Assembly (NCBI RefSeq): GCF_003610355.1
Contig: NZ_RAPY01000001.1
Location: 496,001-560,000 of the forward strand
Direction: 5' to 3'
DNA length: 64,000 nucleotides
From: Sphingobacterium detergens
GTDB taxonomy: Bacteria > Bacteroidota > Bacteroidia > Sphingobacteriales > Sphingobacteriaceae
Made by a program: the position numbers and the translations under genes. This document shows positions 1 through 8,704 of the stretch, piece by piece. The notes below the pieces were generated by a model, which did no database searches, was not told the DNA's origin, and worked only from the letters and a program-made list of their open reading frames with translations. Position 1 is the stretch's first letter. Each line of letters opens with the position of its first letter.

Positions 1-1
1 T

Positions 2-1246
2 GACTATGAAGCTGGACCCAGAGCACGAAATGCCCATGTACGTGCCCTAAGCAATCTGACCCATGACGCCTCAAATGATCGAATGGAGCAACTCTGGAAA
101 CAGAGCTACGATGCAATTAATGCATCAAACCTAAACATTGTCAATATCGAAGCGATGACACAAAATCAGATTGATGCAACAGTAAAGCAGCGCCTGATCA
201 ATGAGGCAAAATTTCTCCGTGCATTGCACTACTTCAACTTGGTGCGCTGGTTTGGTCCAGTTCCACTTGTGGTACGTCCTATAGAAACCTTATCCACACA
301 AGAGCTGTATGTGACAAAGGCCTCCGAAGATGATGTGTATGCACAGATCATAAATGATCTGAAGGCGGCTTCCGGTCTACCGAATTATAAGAATTATAGC
401 GATGCAGATAAGGGACGTGCTACATCCGGAGCGGCCAGAAGTCTTTTGGCTAAGGTATATCTAACGCGAGCGGATTGGACAAATGCCAAACTGCTTGCTA
501 AGGAGGTGATTGACAAAGAGGGTTATGCGCTTTTTCCGAGCTTCGCTGATGTCTTCGATGTAGAGAAAAAGAATGGTGTTGAACATATTTTCTCGGCACA
601 GTTTAAAGGGAACAGTGGCTATCAGGGCAATTCATTGGCCAGTCGTTCGGCACCAGCCGATATACCAGGTATCAATGGGGATTACGCCGACGCCCTACAT
701 GCCGAAGGCGGACTTTACAAAAGCTTCGTAGCAACCGATAAACGTCTCCCCATCACATTTACAACTGGCATGACATCACCTACCGACGGGAAATACTATG
801 CATTGGCTAAGCCACAGTTCAATAAGTATTACGATGAGACCGTGGTCGGTAACCAGTCACAGTCTGCGAAGAATACACCCATCATCCGTTATGCTGAGGT
901 CTTACTCATTTTTGCTGAAGCGGAAAATGAGTTAAATGGTCCAACGAAGGAAGCAAGAGATGCAATCAACGCGGTACGTACACGGGCAGGGGTGGAGAAC
1001 GTGCTGGATAAGGAGAATAAAGATAGTTTTCGGGAGCTTGTATTTGAAGAACGCCGCAAGGAATTGGTGTATGAGTACCAGCGCTGGTTTGACCTCGTAC
1101 GTCGGGGAGCAAACTATTACATCACAAAACTCAAAGCAGCGGGAAAAACAAACGCAGCAGCTAGACATCTTCATTTTCCAACTCCGCAGCGAGAGCTGAA
1201 TTTAAACCCAAAACTGGTCCAACATCCAGATTGGCTGGCGAAATAA
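2..1246 (+). CDS. SusD/RagB family nutrient-binding lipoprotein, C-terminal part (5' end outside window)
   Basis: The reading frame is open from base 2, so the gene starts before the window; about 415 residues are visible. SusD proteins are outer-membrane lipoproteins that bind glycans and cap a TonB-dependent SusC channel. The visible part has the TPR-like helical region (LRALHYFNLVRWFGPVPLV) and the typical SusD C-terminus (INAVRTRAG, then FRELVFEERRKEL and YQRWFDLVRRG). The N-terminal lipobox and the partner SusC are presumably upstream. Two sulfatase genes follow on the same strand after 33 bases, and a fucosidase lies beyond, so the substrate is probably a sulfated fucose-containing glycan. 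Family assignment is firm; substrate is inference from neighbours. Confidence 0.93.
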   Translation, partial: DYEAGPRARNAHVRALSNLTHDASNDRMEQLWKQSYDAINASNLNIVNIEAMTQNQIDATVKQRLINEAKFLRALHYFNLVRWFGPVPLVVRPIETLSTQELYVTKASEDDVYAQIINDLKAASGLPNYKNYSDADKGRATSGAARSLLAKVYLTRADWTNAKLLAKEVIDKEGYALFPSFADVFDVEKKNGVEHIFSAQFKGNSGYQGNSLASRSAPADIPGINGDYADALHAEGGLYKSFVATDKRLPITFTTGMTSPTDGKYYALAKPQFNKYYDETVVGNQSQSAKNTPIIRYAEVLLIFAEAENELNGPTKEARDAINAVRTRAGVENVLDKENKDSFRELVFEERRKELVYEYQRWFDLVRRGANYYITKLKAAGKTNAAARHLHFPTPQRELNLNPKLVQHPDWLAK

Positions 1247-1279
1247 TAAAGATATAAGTTCAACAAAACAAGATAAATT

Positions 1280-2872
1280 ATGAAAACAGTATTTATTCTT
1301 TTATTGACTGGTCTAAGTTGCTTACTGAATAGAAGTAAAGCGCAGGATAAGCGGCCAAATATTGTCTTGATTCTGGTCGACGATTTGGGTTTTTCAGATA
1401 TAGAGCCTTATGGCGGAACAGATTTTCATACACCAAATTTGACGGAATTGGCACAACAAGGTACGCGTTTTCAGGAGTTTTATAACAATTCGATCTGTGC
1501 CCCAACACGCGCAACATTGTTGACTGGGCAGTATGCCCATCGTGCCGGTATGGGCTATTTTAACGTTAATCTCGGCTTGCCGGCCTATCAGGGATTTCTG
1601 AATCACGAATCGCGGACATTGGCCGAAATACTGCAAGGAGCAGGTTATTCGACTATTATTTCCGGGAAATGGCATGTCGGCGATGATAAAGATCAATGGC
1701 CTGCGCAACGTGGGTTTGAACGCTCCTTTAATTTTGTGGGTGGAGCCTCCAATTTTTATGAAATCAATGATCCCGAAAATCCCACCGTACCCTTGTATCG
1801 AAATAACAAAGCCTTCTATTTACCTAAAAATCGGTATCTAACAGACGAAATCACTGATCAGGCAATCGGTTTTCTACGCGAGCAAGCACAGGATAAAAAA
1901 CCATTTTTCCTATATCTCGCCTTTAATGCACCACATTGGCCTTTGCAGGCTCCAGAAGAGGAAACCCAAAAATATAATGGCGTATACCAACAAGGTTGGG
2001 ATAGCCTGCGTGTGAAACGCTACGAAAATGCACTTCAAAAAGGTGTTTTTCCTAAAGGACAGATGATCGCTGCAAAGGATTCCAGTGTGCAAGAATGGAA
2101 TAAGCTTACTTATGATGAACAACAATATTGGCAACGTCGGCAACAAGTGTTTGCCGCAATGATCGATCGTGTGGATCAGAGCATCGGAAAGGTGCGGCAG
2201 ACATTAAAAGAACTAAAAGAAGATAAGAACACGATTATCATCTTTTTATCCGACAACGGCGCTCAAGGTGGTGAGCGTAATCGCATTTATACATCCCGAA
2301 ATACCGAAACCGTTGGTTTGCCGGGCTCCTATGATATACAAAATAGCAGTTGGTCCCAAACAGGCAATTCACCCTTGCGAAGCTATAAGGACAATCCTTA
2401 CGAAGGGGGCATTGGTTCACCATTTATTGTCTGGTATCCCAAAGAAGTTAAAGCCAATGTTGTGAAGCGGGGAACAGGACACCTGATTGATATTGCGCCT
2501 ACATTGTATGATTTTGCACAAGCGAAATATCCTTCGAAAGAAGGAGACTTGACCACCAACCCACTACCAGGTATAAGTCTACGGCAGCTACTACATACAG
2601 ACAAAAACCAGGTTGACCGCCAAGCGCCCTTGTTTTGGGAACGGGCCGGAAACAAAGCTGTTCGCTATGGTAAATGGAAACTAGTCTCCTTATTTAAGGA
2701 GGGAAATAAGCCGCAGCTTTATAATATCGACGAAGACCGCGGAGAAAATAGAGATCTCGCCGATCAATACCCTGAGATCGTCAAAGACCTCGAAGCTCGT
2801 TATACAATCTGGGCAAAAGAGAATGGCGTAGTAGATTATAGGCGGCTGAAACCGACCGGTCAATTCCGCTAA
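1280..2872 (+). CDS. Sulfatase (arylsulfatase-like, formylglycine-dependent)
   Basis: This 530-residue protein belongs to the type I sulfatases, which hydrolyse sulfate esters on glycans. An N-terminal signal peptide ending near KAQ places it in the periplasm or at the cell surface. The metal-binding pair D34-D35 sits in ILVDDLGFSD. The C-x-P-x-R motif is C73-A-P-T-R77, where the cysteine must be oxidised to formylglycine. A second metal motif, LSDNGAQGG, lies near residues 320-330, and the C-terminal region has LFWERAGNKAVRYGKWKLV, as in AtsA-type arylsulfatases. It follows the SusD gene closely and precedes a paralogue by 41 bases, so all three are probably co-transcribed. No maturation enzyme (anSME or FGE) is in the window. 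Exact substrate is unknown. Confidence 0.93.
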   Translation: MKTVFILLLTGLSCLLNRSKAQDKRPNIVLILVDDLGFSDIEPYGGTDFHTPNLTELAQQGTRFQEFYNNSICAPTRATLLTGQYAHRAGMGYFNVNLGLPAYQGFLNHESRTLAEILQGAGYSTIISGKWHVGDDKDQWPAQRGFERSFNFVGGASNFYEINDPENPTVPLYRNNKAFYLPKNRYLTDEITDQAIGFLREQAQDKKPFFLYLAFNAPHWPLQAPEEETQKYNGVYQQGWDSLRVKRYENALQKGVFPKGQMIAAKDSSVQEWNKLTYDEQQYWQRRQQVFAAMIDRVDQSIGKVRQTLKELKEDKNTIIIFLSDNGAQGGERNRIYTSRNTETVGLPGSYDIQNSSWSQTGNSPLRSYKDNPYEGGIGSPFIVWYPKEVKANVVKRGTGHLIDIAPTLYDFAQAKYPSKEGDLTTNPLPGISLRQLLHTDKNQVDRQAPLFWERAGNKAVRYGKWKLVSLFKEGNKPQLYNIDEDRGENRDLADQYPEIVKDLEARYTIWAKENGVVDYRRLKPTGQFR

Positions 2873-2913
2873 GCGCAGGAAGTAACTAATTGATGAACAA
2901 ATAATTTATACGG

Positions 2914-4536
2914 ATGAAAAAGATAACATTATATATAGCCCTTATTTTTGGATGGGCAGGTACTGTTCTGGCACAAAATAAAAAGCCAAATATTATCTTG
3001 ATTCTCGCGGATGACCTTGGGTATTCAGATTTGGGTGCCTACGGCTCAGAGATTGCAACCCCCAATCTCGACCGTTTGGCTAATGAAGGGATACGCCTGA
3101 AACAGTTTTACAATAACTCCATCTGCGCACCTACACGTGCATCGCTGATTACGGGGCAGTATCAGCACAAAGCAGGGGTAGGGTATTTCTCAAATGATCT
3201 GGGCCTACCGGCTTATCAAGGTTATATCAATGCGGAGTCGCTGACCATCGCTGAAGTCCTTCGCTCCAATGGCTACATCACAGCGACATCAGGCAAATGG
3301 CATGTGTCTGGTAAAGGCAAGAGTCTTCCTTGGGATCGCGGTTTTGACTTAGTTTTCCCGAGAGAGGAAAAGAATGCTGATTCGGGCGCTCCAACTTTCA
3401 ATAAAACAACAGATTCCGCAGGTTATCCCTTGGAAAGTTCCTTTTCCACAGAGCTGATCAATCGGGCAGCCGAAGGTTTTTTGGATCAGATCAAAGGTCA
3501 AGATAAACCCTTCTTTCTGTATTTGGCACATACTGCGCCACACTGGCCTTTAGTTGCCCTACCACAAGATATTGCCAAGTACAAGGGACGCTATGATAAA
3601 GGGTGGGAAAGTATCCGTCGTGAGCGATTTGAACGTCAGAAGCAATTGGGTATTGTTGAAAATGGGACAGCACTCTCTGTTGCTGATGAAGATATTTACG
3701 ATTGGGAGCGTTTATCTTTTGATCAAAGACAGCTATGGGCCAAGAAAATGGAGGTATTTGCCGCGATGGTCGACCGTTTGGATCAAACTGTAGGCAAACT
3801 ATTGCAAAAACTGAAAGACAACGGACAATTGGACAATACCTTAATCGTGTTTCTGTCTGATAATGGAGCACCTGCCGAGGATCTTGTTCGTTGGTTTCAT
3901 GGTGCTCGATTAAATAATGGTCCGGTTGGCACGGTGGGCTCATTCGAATCACAAAGTAAAAACTGGTCCTATGCATCAAACACACCATTCAAGGCCTTTA
4001 AAGATTATACCTATGAAGGTGGTATCAACGCGCCGTTTATAGCTTGGTTTCCGGGCAAGATCGCACAGGGTATTAAAAAGGGGACTGGGCATATCATAGA
4101 TTTGGCGCCGACCTTCTATGATTTGGCTGGAGCTGTGTATCCAAAAGAATATCAAGGACATCAGGCGAATAAACTTCCCGGGAAAAGTCTGGTTCCTGTA
4201 CTGTTGCAGCAACAGGATACAGTCAAACGGGAAGAAGGTCTGTTTTGGGAACGGGCAGGTAATCGTGCCGCGCGGATCGGAAAGTGGAAATTGGTATCAA
4301 CTTGGCCTTCCTATAAATGGGAATTATACGATCTGGAACAAGACCCTACAGAACGAAAAGATATAGCGAGCCAACATCACGAAGTTGTATCACGGTTATC
4401 AACAGCTTATTTTCGCTGGGCAAAGGATAATGGGGTGGTGGATTTCGCCGAATTGGAGCGCAAGGAGCCTGTCAGTATGAAGGAATTTAGAGCGAGTAAA
4501 ACCCAAGAAATCGCTGCACCAGCGTTTCGCTTTTAG
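2914..4536 (+). CDS. Sulfatase (arylsulfatase-like), tandem paralogue
   Basis: This 540-residue secreted sulfatase is clearly homologous to the gene just upstream; the shared blocks include FYNNSICAPTRA, GLPAYQGY, SGKWHV, FFLYLAHTAPHWPL and LFWERAGNRAARIGKWKLV. The signal peptide ends at VLAQ. Metal ligands D33-D34 and the formylglycine motif C71-A-P-T-R75 are intact, and LSDNGAPAEDLV provides the second metal motif. The two genes look like a tandem duplication that has diverged, which suggests different sulfate positions or sugars on one polymer. It is the last gene of the visible SusD-sulfatase run; the hairpin downstream serves the opposite strand. Confidence 0.93.
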   Translation: MKKITLYIALIFGWAGTVLAQNKKPNIILILADDLGYSDLGAYGSEIATPNLDRLANEGIRLKQFYNNSICAPTRASLITGQYQHKAGVGYFSNDLGLPAYQGYINAESLTIAEVLRSNGYITATSGKWHVSGKGKSLPWDRGFDLVFPREEKNADSGAPTFNKTTDSAGYPLESSFSTELINRAAEGFLDQIKGQDKPFFLYLAHTAPHWPLVALPQDIAKYKGRYDKGWESIRRERFERQKQLGIVENGTALSVADEDIYDWERLSFDQRQLWAKKMEVFAAMVDRLDQTVGKLLQKLKDNGQLDNTLIVFLSDNGAPAEDLVRWFHGARLNNGPVGTVGSFESQSKNWSYASNTPFKAFKDYTYEGGINAPFIAWFPGKIAQGIKKGTGHIIDLAPTFYDLAGAVYPKEYQGHQANKLPGKSLVPVLLQQQDTVKREEGLFWERAGNRAARIGKWKLVSTWPSYKWELYDLEQDPTERKDIASQHHEVVSRLSTAYFRWAKDNGVVDFAELERKEPVSMKEFRASKTQEIAAPAFRF

Positions 4537-4618
4537 GAGGGAGAAACTTTGATAAAACTGAGTTACTGGTATATGGGAGGGAATGCAAATTGATCCGAAG
4601 AAGTCTAGACCAAACAAA

Positions 4619-4649
4619 AGAGCAGCAAATCCTTTGGATTTGCTGCTCT
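4619..4649 (-). terminator. Hairpin terminator for rnhA
   Basis: A perfect 14-bp stem (AGAGCAGCAAATCC at 4619-4632 pairing with 4636-4649) has a 3-base loop. On the minus strand it is followed by TTTTGTTTGG, a U-rich tail, so it fits a Rho-independent terminator about 80 bases past the rnhA stop. On the plus strand the tail is not U-rich. Confidence 0.75.
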
Positions 4650-4729
4650 GCTATAACAATTGAACGTTCGATATTCAATTCTAAATTGATTCAGTTTTAC
4701 AAAATTTACTTTTGGAATAGTTGCATTCG

Positions 4730-5224
4730 CTATTTGTTTTCTTCGACTTCAAATACTGTGTCAATCTTCCAGGTACTCTTATCTTTGGAAGCTGCAACAG
4801 CAAGGCGGTCGCAGCGTTCGTTCAAAGGATGACCAGCATGTCCCTTGACCCAAACCAGCTTGACCTTATGTAATTTATAGACGTTCATTAAACGCATCCA
4901 TAAGTCCTTATTCTTTTTTCCGGCAAATCCTTTTTGGATCCATCCATAGACCCATTTTTTATCAATTGCATCAATGACATATTTGGAATCGGAATATACA
5001 GTAACCGCTTGGTTTAAATTTTTTAATGCTTCCAGCCCCACAATAACAGCCATTAGCTCCATGCGGTTGTTTGTCGTTTTTCGATAACCTCCTGAAAATT
5101 CCTTTTCGATGAGTTTCCCTTTAAATGCTTCGTTGTCGCCTGTATAAATGGTCCTCAAAATGGTTCCATAACCACCCGGTCCCGGATTTCCGCTTGATGC
5201 CCCGTCTGTATATAATTCGATCAT
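4730..5224 (-). CDS. rnhA: Ribonuclease HI
   Basis: This 164-residue protein cleaves the RNA strand of RNA-DNA hybrids. The start [16 protein letters not shown] and the catalytic carboxylates D7, E56 (NNRMELMAV), D79 ([10 protein letters not shown]) and D139 (NERCDRLA) are all present. H129 lies in the [10 protein letters not shown] loop, and a basic handle-like segment ([21 protein letters not shown]) precedes it. The ATG at 5224 is preferred because the longer frame begins with TTG at 5233, inside a promoter -7 element. The gene is convergent with the sulfatases and divergent from the fucosidase, so it seems to be a housekeeping insertion between carbohydrate genes. Confidence 0.95.
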   Translation of the reverse strand: MIELYTDGASSGNPGPGGYGTILRTIYTGDNEAFKGKLIEKEFSGGYRKTTNNRMELMAVIVGLEALKNLNQAVTVYSDSKYVIDAIDKKWVYGWIQKGFAGKKNKDLWMRLMNVYKLHKVKLVWVKGHAGHPLNERCDRLAVAASKDKSTWKIDTVFEVEENK

Positions 5225-5230
5225 ACCCTT

Positions 5231-5261
5231 CAAACTTAGATAAATTTGCGTTGAAATACAA
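5231..5261 (-). promoter_or_regulatory. Bacteroidota-type promoter of rnhA
   Basis: On the minus strand a TTG (5261-5259) is followed after 20 bases by TAAGTTTG (5238-5231), matching the -33 TTG and -7 TAnnTTTG elements of Bacteroidota. The ATG at 5224 begins only six bases after the -7 element, which suggests a leaderless or nearly leaderless transcript. This is a pattern match only. Confidence 0.5.
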
Positions 5262-5433
5262 TTATAATTGTGCCCATTGCTTCTACAGCTTGGTACTCTG
5301 TCACTAATATTGAGGAGTTATACGGTTTAGCAAAGGCTTCCTCGCTGTAATTTATCGCTTACACAATAGGATTCTGACGATTTATATGTATTTTGCCGGC
5401 TTAAACTCGTTATGTAATTGATAATTTAGCTTT

Positions 5434-7269
5434 ATGAAGTTTCAAAAGGTTTCTCTTTTTGTTCTTTTGGCGTCGACCTGTCTAAACGTCACCGCCCAGA
5501 ACAACGTACCAGCGCAAAAAATGGAATGGTTTGAGGATGCCAAACTGGGGATTTTTATTCATTGGGGTATTTACTCCGTTGATGGAATCTCAGAGTCGTG
5601 GTCATTCTTCAATAACTATATTAACCACGATAATTATATCAAGCAGCTTGATGGATTTACAGCCAAAAATTATAAACCTAAGGAATGGGCTAAATTGATC
5701 AAACAGGCTGGGGCAAAGTATACGGTTATCACAACAAAACATCACGATGGGATTTCCTTATGGAATACCAAAGCGGATAAGGCTATTACAACAGTGAAAG
5801 ATGCCGCTGCAAAACAGGATGTTATTACACCATTTGTGCGAGCTATACAGCAAGAGGGCCTACATACAGGTTTATATTATTCATTGCCAGATTGGAGCCA
5901 TCCCTATTATGATGTGTTTACTCGCGCAAGAAAGCGTTATGAACTGGCAAAAGAACCCAACCGTTGGAACCATTATGTAGCATATTATCAGAAGCAACTC
6001 AGTGAGCTATCACAGCAATATAAACCCGAACTGATCTGGTTTGATGGGGACTGGGAGCATAGTGCTGAGGAGTGGAAAGCGAAGGAAACTCTGGCGCTGT
6101 TGCGTAAACATAATCCGAATATCATTATTAATTCGCGATTGAACCATCACGGTGATTACGAAACGCCTGAACAAGGTATTCCTGTAACCCGTCCGGAAAC
6201 TAAATTTTGGGAACTCTGCTACACCATGAACGACTCCTGGGGCTATCAACCATTCGACAAGAAATACAAATCACCCAACATGATTATCCGCACCTTGGTT
6301 GATTGTATCTCGATGGGCGGAAATCTGTTGTTGGATATCGGTCCAAAAGCCGATGGAAGCATTCCTGAAGAGCAACTGAATATTTTGAAGCAGCTGGGAA
6401 GATGGACAAATAAACACGCAACGGCTATCTATGGCACAAGAGCAGGTATTCCTTTCGAGAATTACCAAGGAAAGTCGGCTTTGTCAAAAGATGGAAAAAC
6501 CCTTTATCTCTATGTGTATGAGCAAAAACCGCAATTACAACTAAAGGGTTTGCTGAATACAGCTCTTCCAGAGCTTTCCGTTGTGGGGGATGCCGCCTCA
6601 AAGGTAACAGTAACGACTGCCGATGCAGCAATCCAATTGGATCTAACGAAAGTTAACTTCGACCAAGATGTTACTGTTTTGGCATTGAAATTCAAAGACA
6701 AGGTTCAATGGCAAGCTCCTCAGGAAAAAGAGGTAAGCCTGGAAAATGTTTTAAACAACAAGCATATTGGTACTGCGTTAAATCAAATTGCGTCAACGCT
6801 GCATGTTGGAAAGAATATCTTCGATCATTCCGGTTTGACATTAGATGGTATGGAGACTAAGTTGCCTACAGGGAATCTGACAAATCCAGCCGTGTTGGAT
6901 TGGGTTAAAAAGCATGCTGAAGCACTTTATGAAACCGGGAAAGGCTTGCCAGAGGGACATTATGAAGGCTTAAGTGCACTTTCCAAGGATCGTCAGACCC
7001 TTTATCTTTTTGTGGAAGGAACTCCGACAGGACCTATTGCACTTAAAGGAATAAAGAATGGTATCGCACGTATTCGAGTCGTAGGTGAAGGTTCGATGAT
7101 CAACCATGAGATTTTCAATAAACTCTATTGGAGCAGTATTCCGGGGATTGTTTATATCCAGGCACCAAAAGAACGTTTGGATAAAAATATGACAGTGATT
7201 GCGGTATTGTTGGATTCGCCTTTAGCATTGCACCGCGAAAAGGTAGGCGCAATTGAAAATAATCTGTAA
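5434..7269 (+). CDS. Alpha-L-fucosidase, GH29, with two C-terminal beta-domains
   Basis: This 611-residue exo-enzyme would release L-fucose from glycans in the periplasm or at the surface. A signal peptide ends at NVTAQ. The GH29 barrel (about residues 28-320) contains the family blocks GIFIHWGIYSV, TKHHDGISLW, GLYYSLPDW and LIWFDGDWEH, where D204 is the likely nucleophile, and ELCYTMNDSWGY. After the barrel there are two related segments, residues 324-421 and 490-593. Each starts with a W..KHA.A.Y.T..G helix-like stretch and then has a SALSKD..TLYL strand, so the C-terminal domain appears duplicated; GH29 enzymes usually have one. The gene has its own terminator. A shorter GH29 gene is found at 45.3 kb. 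Confidence 0.93.
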   Translation: MKFQKVSLFVLLASTCLNVTAQNNVPAQKMEWFEDAKLGIFIHWGIYSVDGISESWSFFNNYINHDNYIKQLDGFTAKNYKPKEWAKLIKQAGAKYTVITTKHHDGISLWNTKADKAITTVKDAAAKQDVITPFVRAIQQEGLHTGLYYSLPDWSHPYYDVFTRARKRYELAKEPNRWNHYVAYYQKQLSELSQQYKPELIWFDGDWEHSAEEWKAKETLALLRKHNPNIIINSRLNHHGDYETPEQGIPVTRPETKFWELCYTMNDSWGYQPFDKKYKSPNMIIRTLVDCISMGGNLLLDIGPKADGSIPEEQLNILKQLGRWTNKHATAIYGTRAGIPFENYQGKSALSKDGKTLYLYVYEQKPQLQLKGLLNTALPELSVVGDAASKVTVTTADAAIQLDLTKVNFDQDVTVLALKFKDKVQWQAPQEKEVSLENVLNNKHIGTALNQIASTLHVGKNIFDHSGLTLDGMETKLPTGNLTNPAVLDWVKKHAEALYETGKGLPEGHYEGLSALSKDRQTLYLFVEGTPTGPIALKGIKNGIARIRVVGEGSMINHEIFNKLYWSSIPGIVYIQAPKERLDKNMTVIAVLLDSPLALHREKVGAIENNL

Positions 7270-7292
7270 CTTCCTTTTATTAAATTATTTCG

Positions 7293-7318
7293 AGCCCAAG
7301 ATAATCCTATCTTGGGCT
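7293..7318 (+). terminator. Rho-independent terminator after the GH29 gene
   Basis: The 11-bp stem AGCCCAAGATA (7293-7303) pairs with TATCTTGGGCT (7308-7318) around a 4-base loop and is followed by TTTTTAG. It lies 24 bases after the fucosidase stop codon. Confidence 0.85.
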
Positions 7319-7393
7319 TTTTAGTTCTAGTTGAATGGTAATATTTGATGTTTATCTTATGGAGAGAAGCATTTTTTATACTAACTTAGGCAG

Positions 7394-7852
7394 ATGAGTC
7401 TATCGTATATTTTTCTGTTGTCTTTGTCAACGGTTATGCTCTTAGCTTCCTGCAGTGCCGGAGATGGAAATAAAATGGAACGACAACGGGCGGATTCGCT
7501 GTGCAATGAAGTAATCAATGGAAAATTAAACCTGGAGCAATTGGCGGAATCCGATGAATTTATGTATTTCGATGAAAAATATTTTCATGAGCCTGCCGAT
7601 TTGAAGAGAATTCCTGCTTTTGATAAGGTACAGATTCAGCTTGTGACTTATCGGATTTACAAACATGTCAAACTTATGGATAACAGATATCAATTTGCTG
7701 TAAAACAAGCCAAGGATCTACATATACCCAACAAAGCATTTGTCTATTACCAACGGTCTTTCGATGAGATGAACCGAAAGGCGGCTGCTAGCAAAGATTC
7801 GATTCGGTTGGAGCTTCCAGATGATTATGCTACTAGGTTGATAAGGGAATAA
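7394..7852 (+). CDS. Small lipoprotein of unknown function
   Basis: This 152-residue protein has a hydrophobic N-terminus ending in a lipobox (LLASCSAG, Cys20), so it is probably lipid-anchored. The rest is charged and appears helical, with no motif I recognise. It is a single gene between the fucosidase terminator and the sirtuin gene, 84 bases before the latter. No function is proposed. The coding call rests on the lipoprotein signal, the length and the absence of a competing frame. Confidence 0.8.
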   Translation: MSLSYIFLLSLSTVMLLASCSAGDGNKMERQRADSLCNEVINGKLNLEQLAESDEFMYFDEKYFHEPADLKRIPAFDKVQIQLVTYRIYKHVKLMDNRYQFAVKQAKDLHIPNKAFVYYQRSFDEMNRKAAASKDSIRLELPDDYATRLIRE

Positions 7853-7936
7853 GAAAGGTTTCATTTTCAAAAGAAAGTATGTCTGAATCTATTAGAATCG
7901 GGAGATTTTCTTATTTTTAACTGACTAAAAAGCCAA

Positions 7937-8644
7937 ATGGAAAAGAAAAATATCGTTGTATTAACAGGAGCAGGTATTTCTGCCGAAAGTGGTATACCTA
8001 CTTTTAGGGATGCGAATGGGCTATGGGAAGGGCATGACGTGATGGCTGTAGCCTCCATCGAAGGCTGGAACAAAAACCCAGTACTGGTGCAGGAATTCTA
8101 CAACCTTAGACGGAAAGCAGCATTGGCTGCACAGCCAAATGCAGCACATCTCGCCTTACGTCAATTAGAGTCGGCTTACCAGGTGACGATTATTACACAA
8201 AATGTAGATTTATTGCATGAGCGGGCTGGTTCCACAAAGATTATCCATTTACATGGCCGTTTGGATCAATCCAAGTCATCTCTTGATGATCGGTTGATTT
8301 ATCCAATTCAAGGGGACGAGATAAAGATGGGCGAACTCTGCGAAAAAGGTAGTCAACTGCGACCAAATATTGTCTGGTTTGGTGAGGCTGTCCCAGAGAT
8401 TGAACGAGCGATGTTGCACGTTGCTGAGGCAGACATCCTGATTATTATCGGAACTTCGTTACAGGTTTATCCTGCCGCGGGACTTCGGGAATTTGCACCG
8501 AGCCATTGCCGATCGTTTTTAATAGACAAACAGATCCCAAATAGTACAGCGTTGGGGCGTGTACAATGTTTTGAACAGGCAGCGACGGTGGCAGTACCAA
8601 ATTTGGTAACACAGTTGCTTCATGAAGCCTCGGATAAAAGCTAA
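7937..8644 (+). CDS. cobB: Sir2-family NAD-dependent protein deacylase, without zinc cysteines
   Basis: This 235-residue cytoplasmic sirtuin would remove acyl groups from lysines using NAD+. The Rossmann motifs GAGISAESGIPTFRD (residues 11-25) and TQNVD (87-91) are present, and H106 in LHGRLD is the catalytic base. Y55 and R58 (FYNLRRK) match the Y-x-x-R pair of class III sirtuins that favour succinyl or malonyl groups. The small zinc module normally has four cysteines between the catalytic His and the IVWFGE motif; here that region contains only Cys135, so zinc is probably not bound. The gene appears monocistronic or paired with the following DUF2891 gene (60-base gap). Confidence 0.93.
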   Translation: MEKKNIVVLTGAGISAESGIPTFRDANGLWEGHDVMAVASIEGWNKNPVLVQEFYNLRRKAALAAQPNAAHLALRQLESAYQVTIITQNVDLLHERAGSTKIIHLHGRLDQSKSSLDDRLIYPIQGDEIKMGELCEKGSQLRPNIVWFGEAVPEIERAMLHVAEADILIIIGTSLQVYPAAGLREFAPSHCRSFLIDKQIPNSTALGRVQCFEQAATVAVPNLVTQLLHEASDKS

Positions 8645-8704
8645 TATAACAATGAATTATAAACCGGTCTTGGTTGTGAGTTAGATGGAATAAAATTTTA
8701 AAAA

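Noticed and set aside
5425..5436. TTTAGCTTTATG shared by the GH29 start (5425-5436) and the fucose operon leader (44644-44655)
   Set aside because: In the first case the word overlaps the start codon and has no -33 partner at the right spacing, so a common promoter or operator is not supported; a 12-base match is expected by chance in a window of this size.
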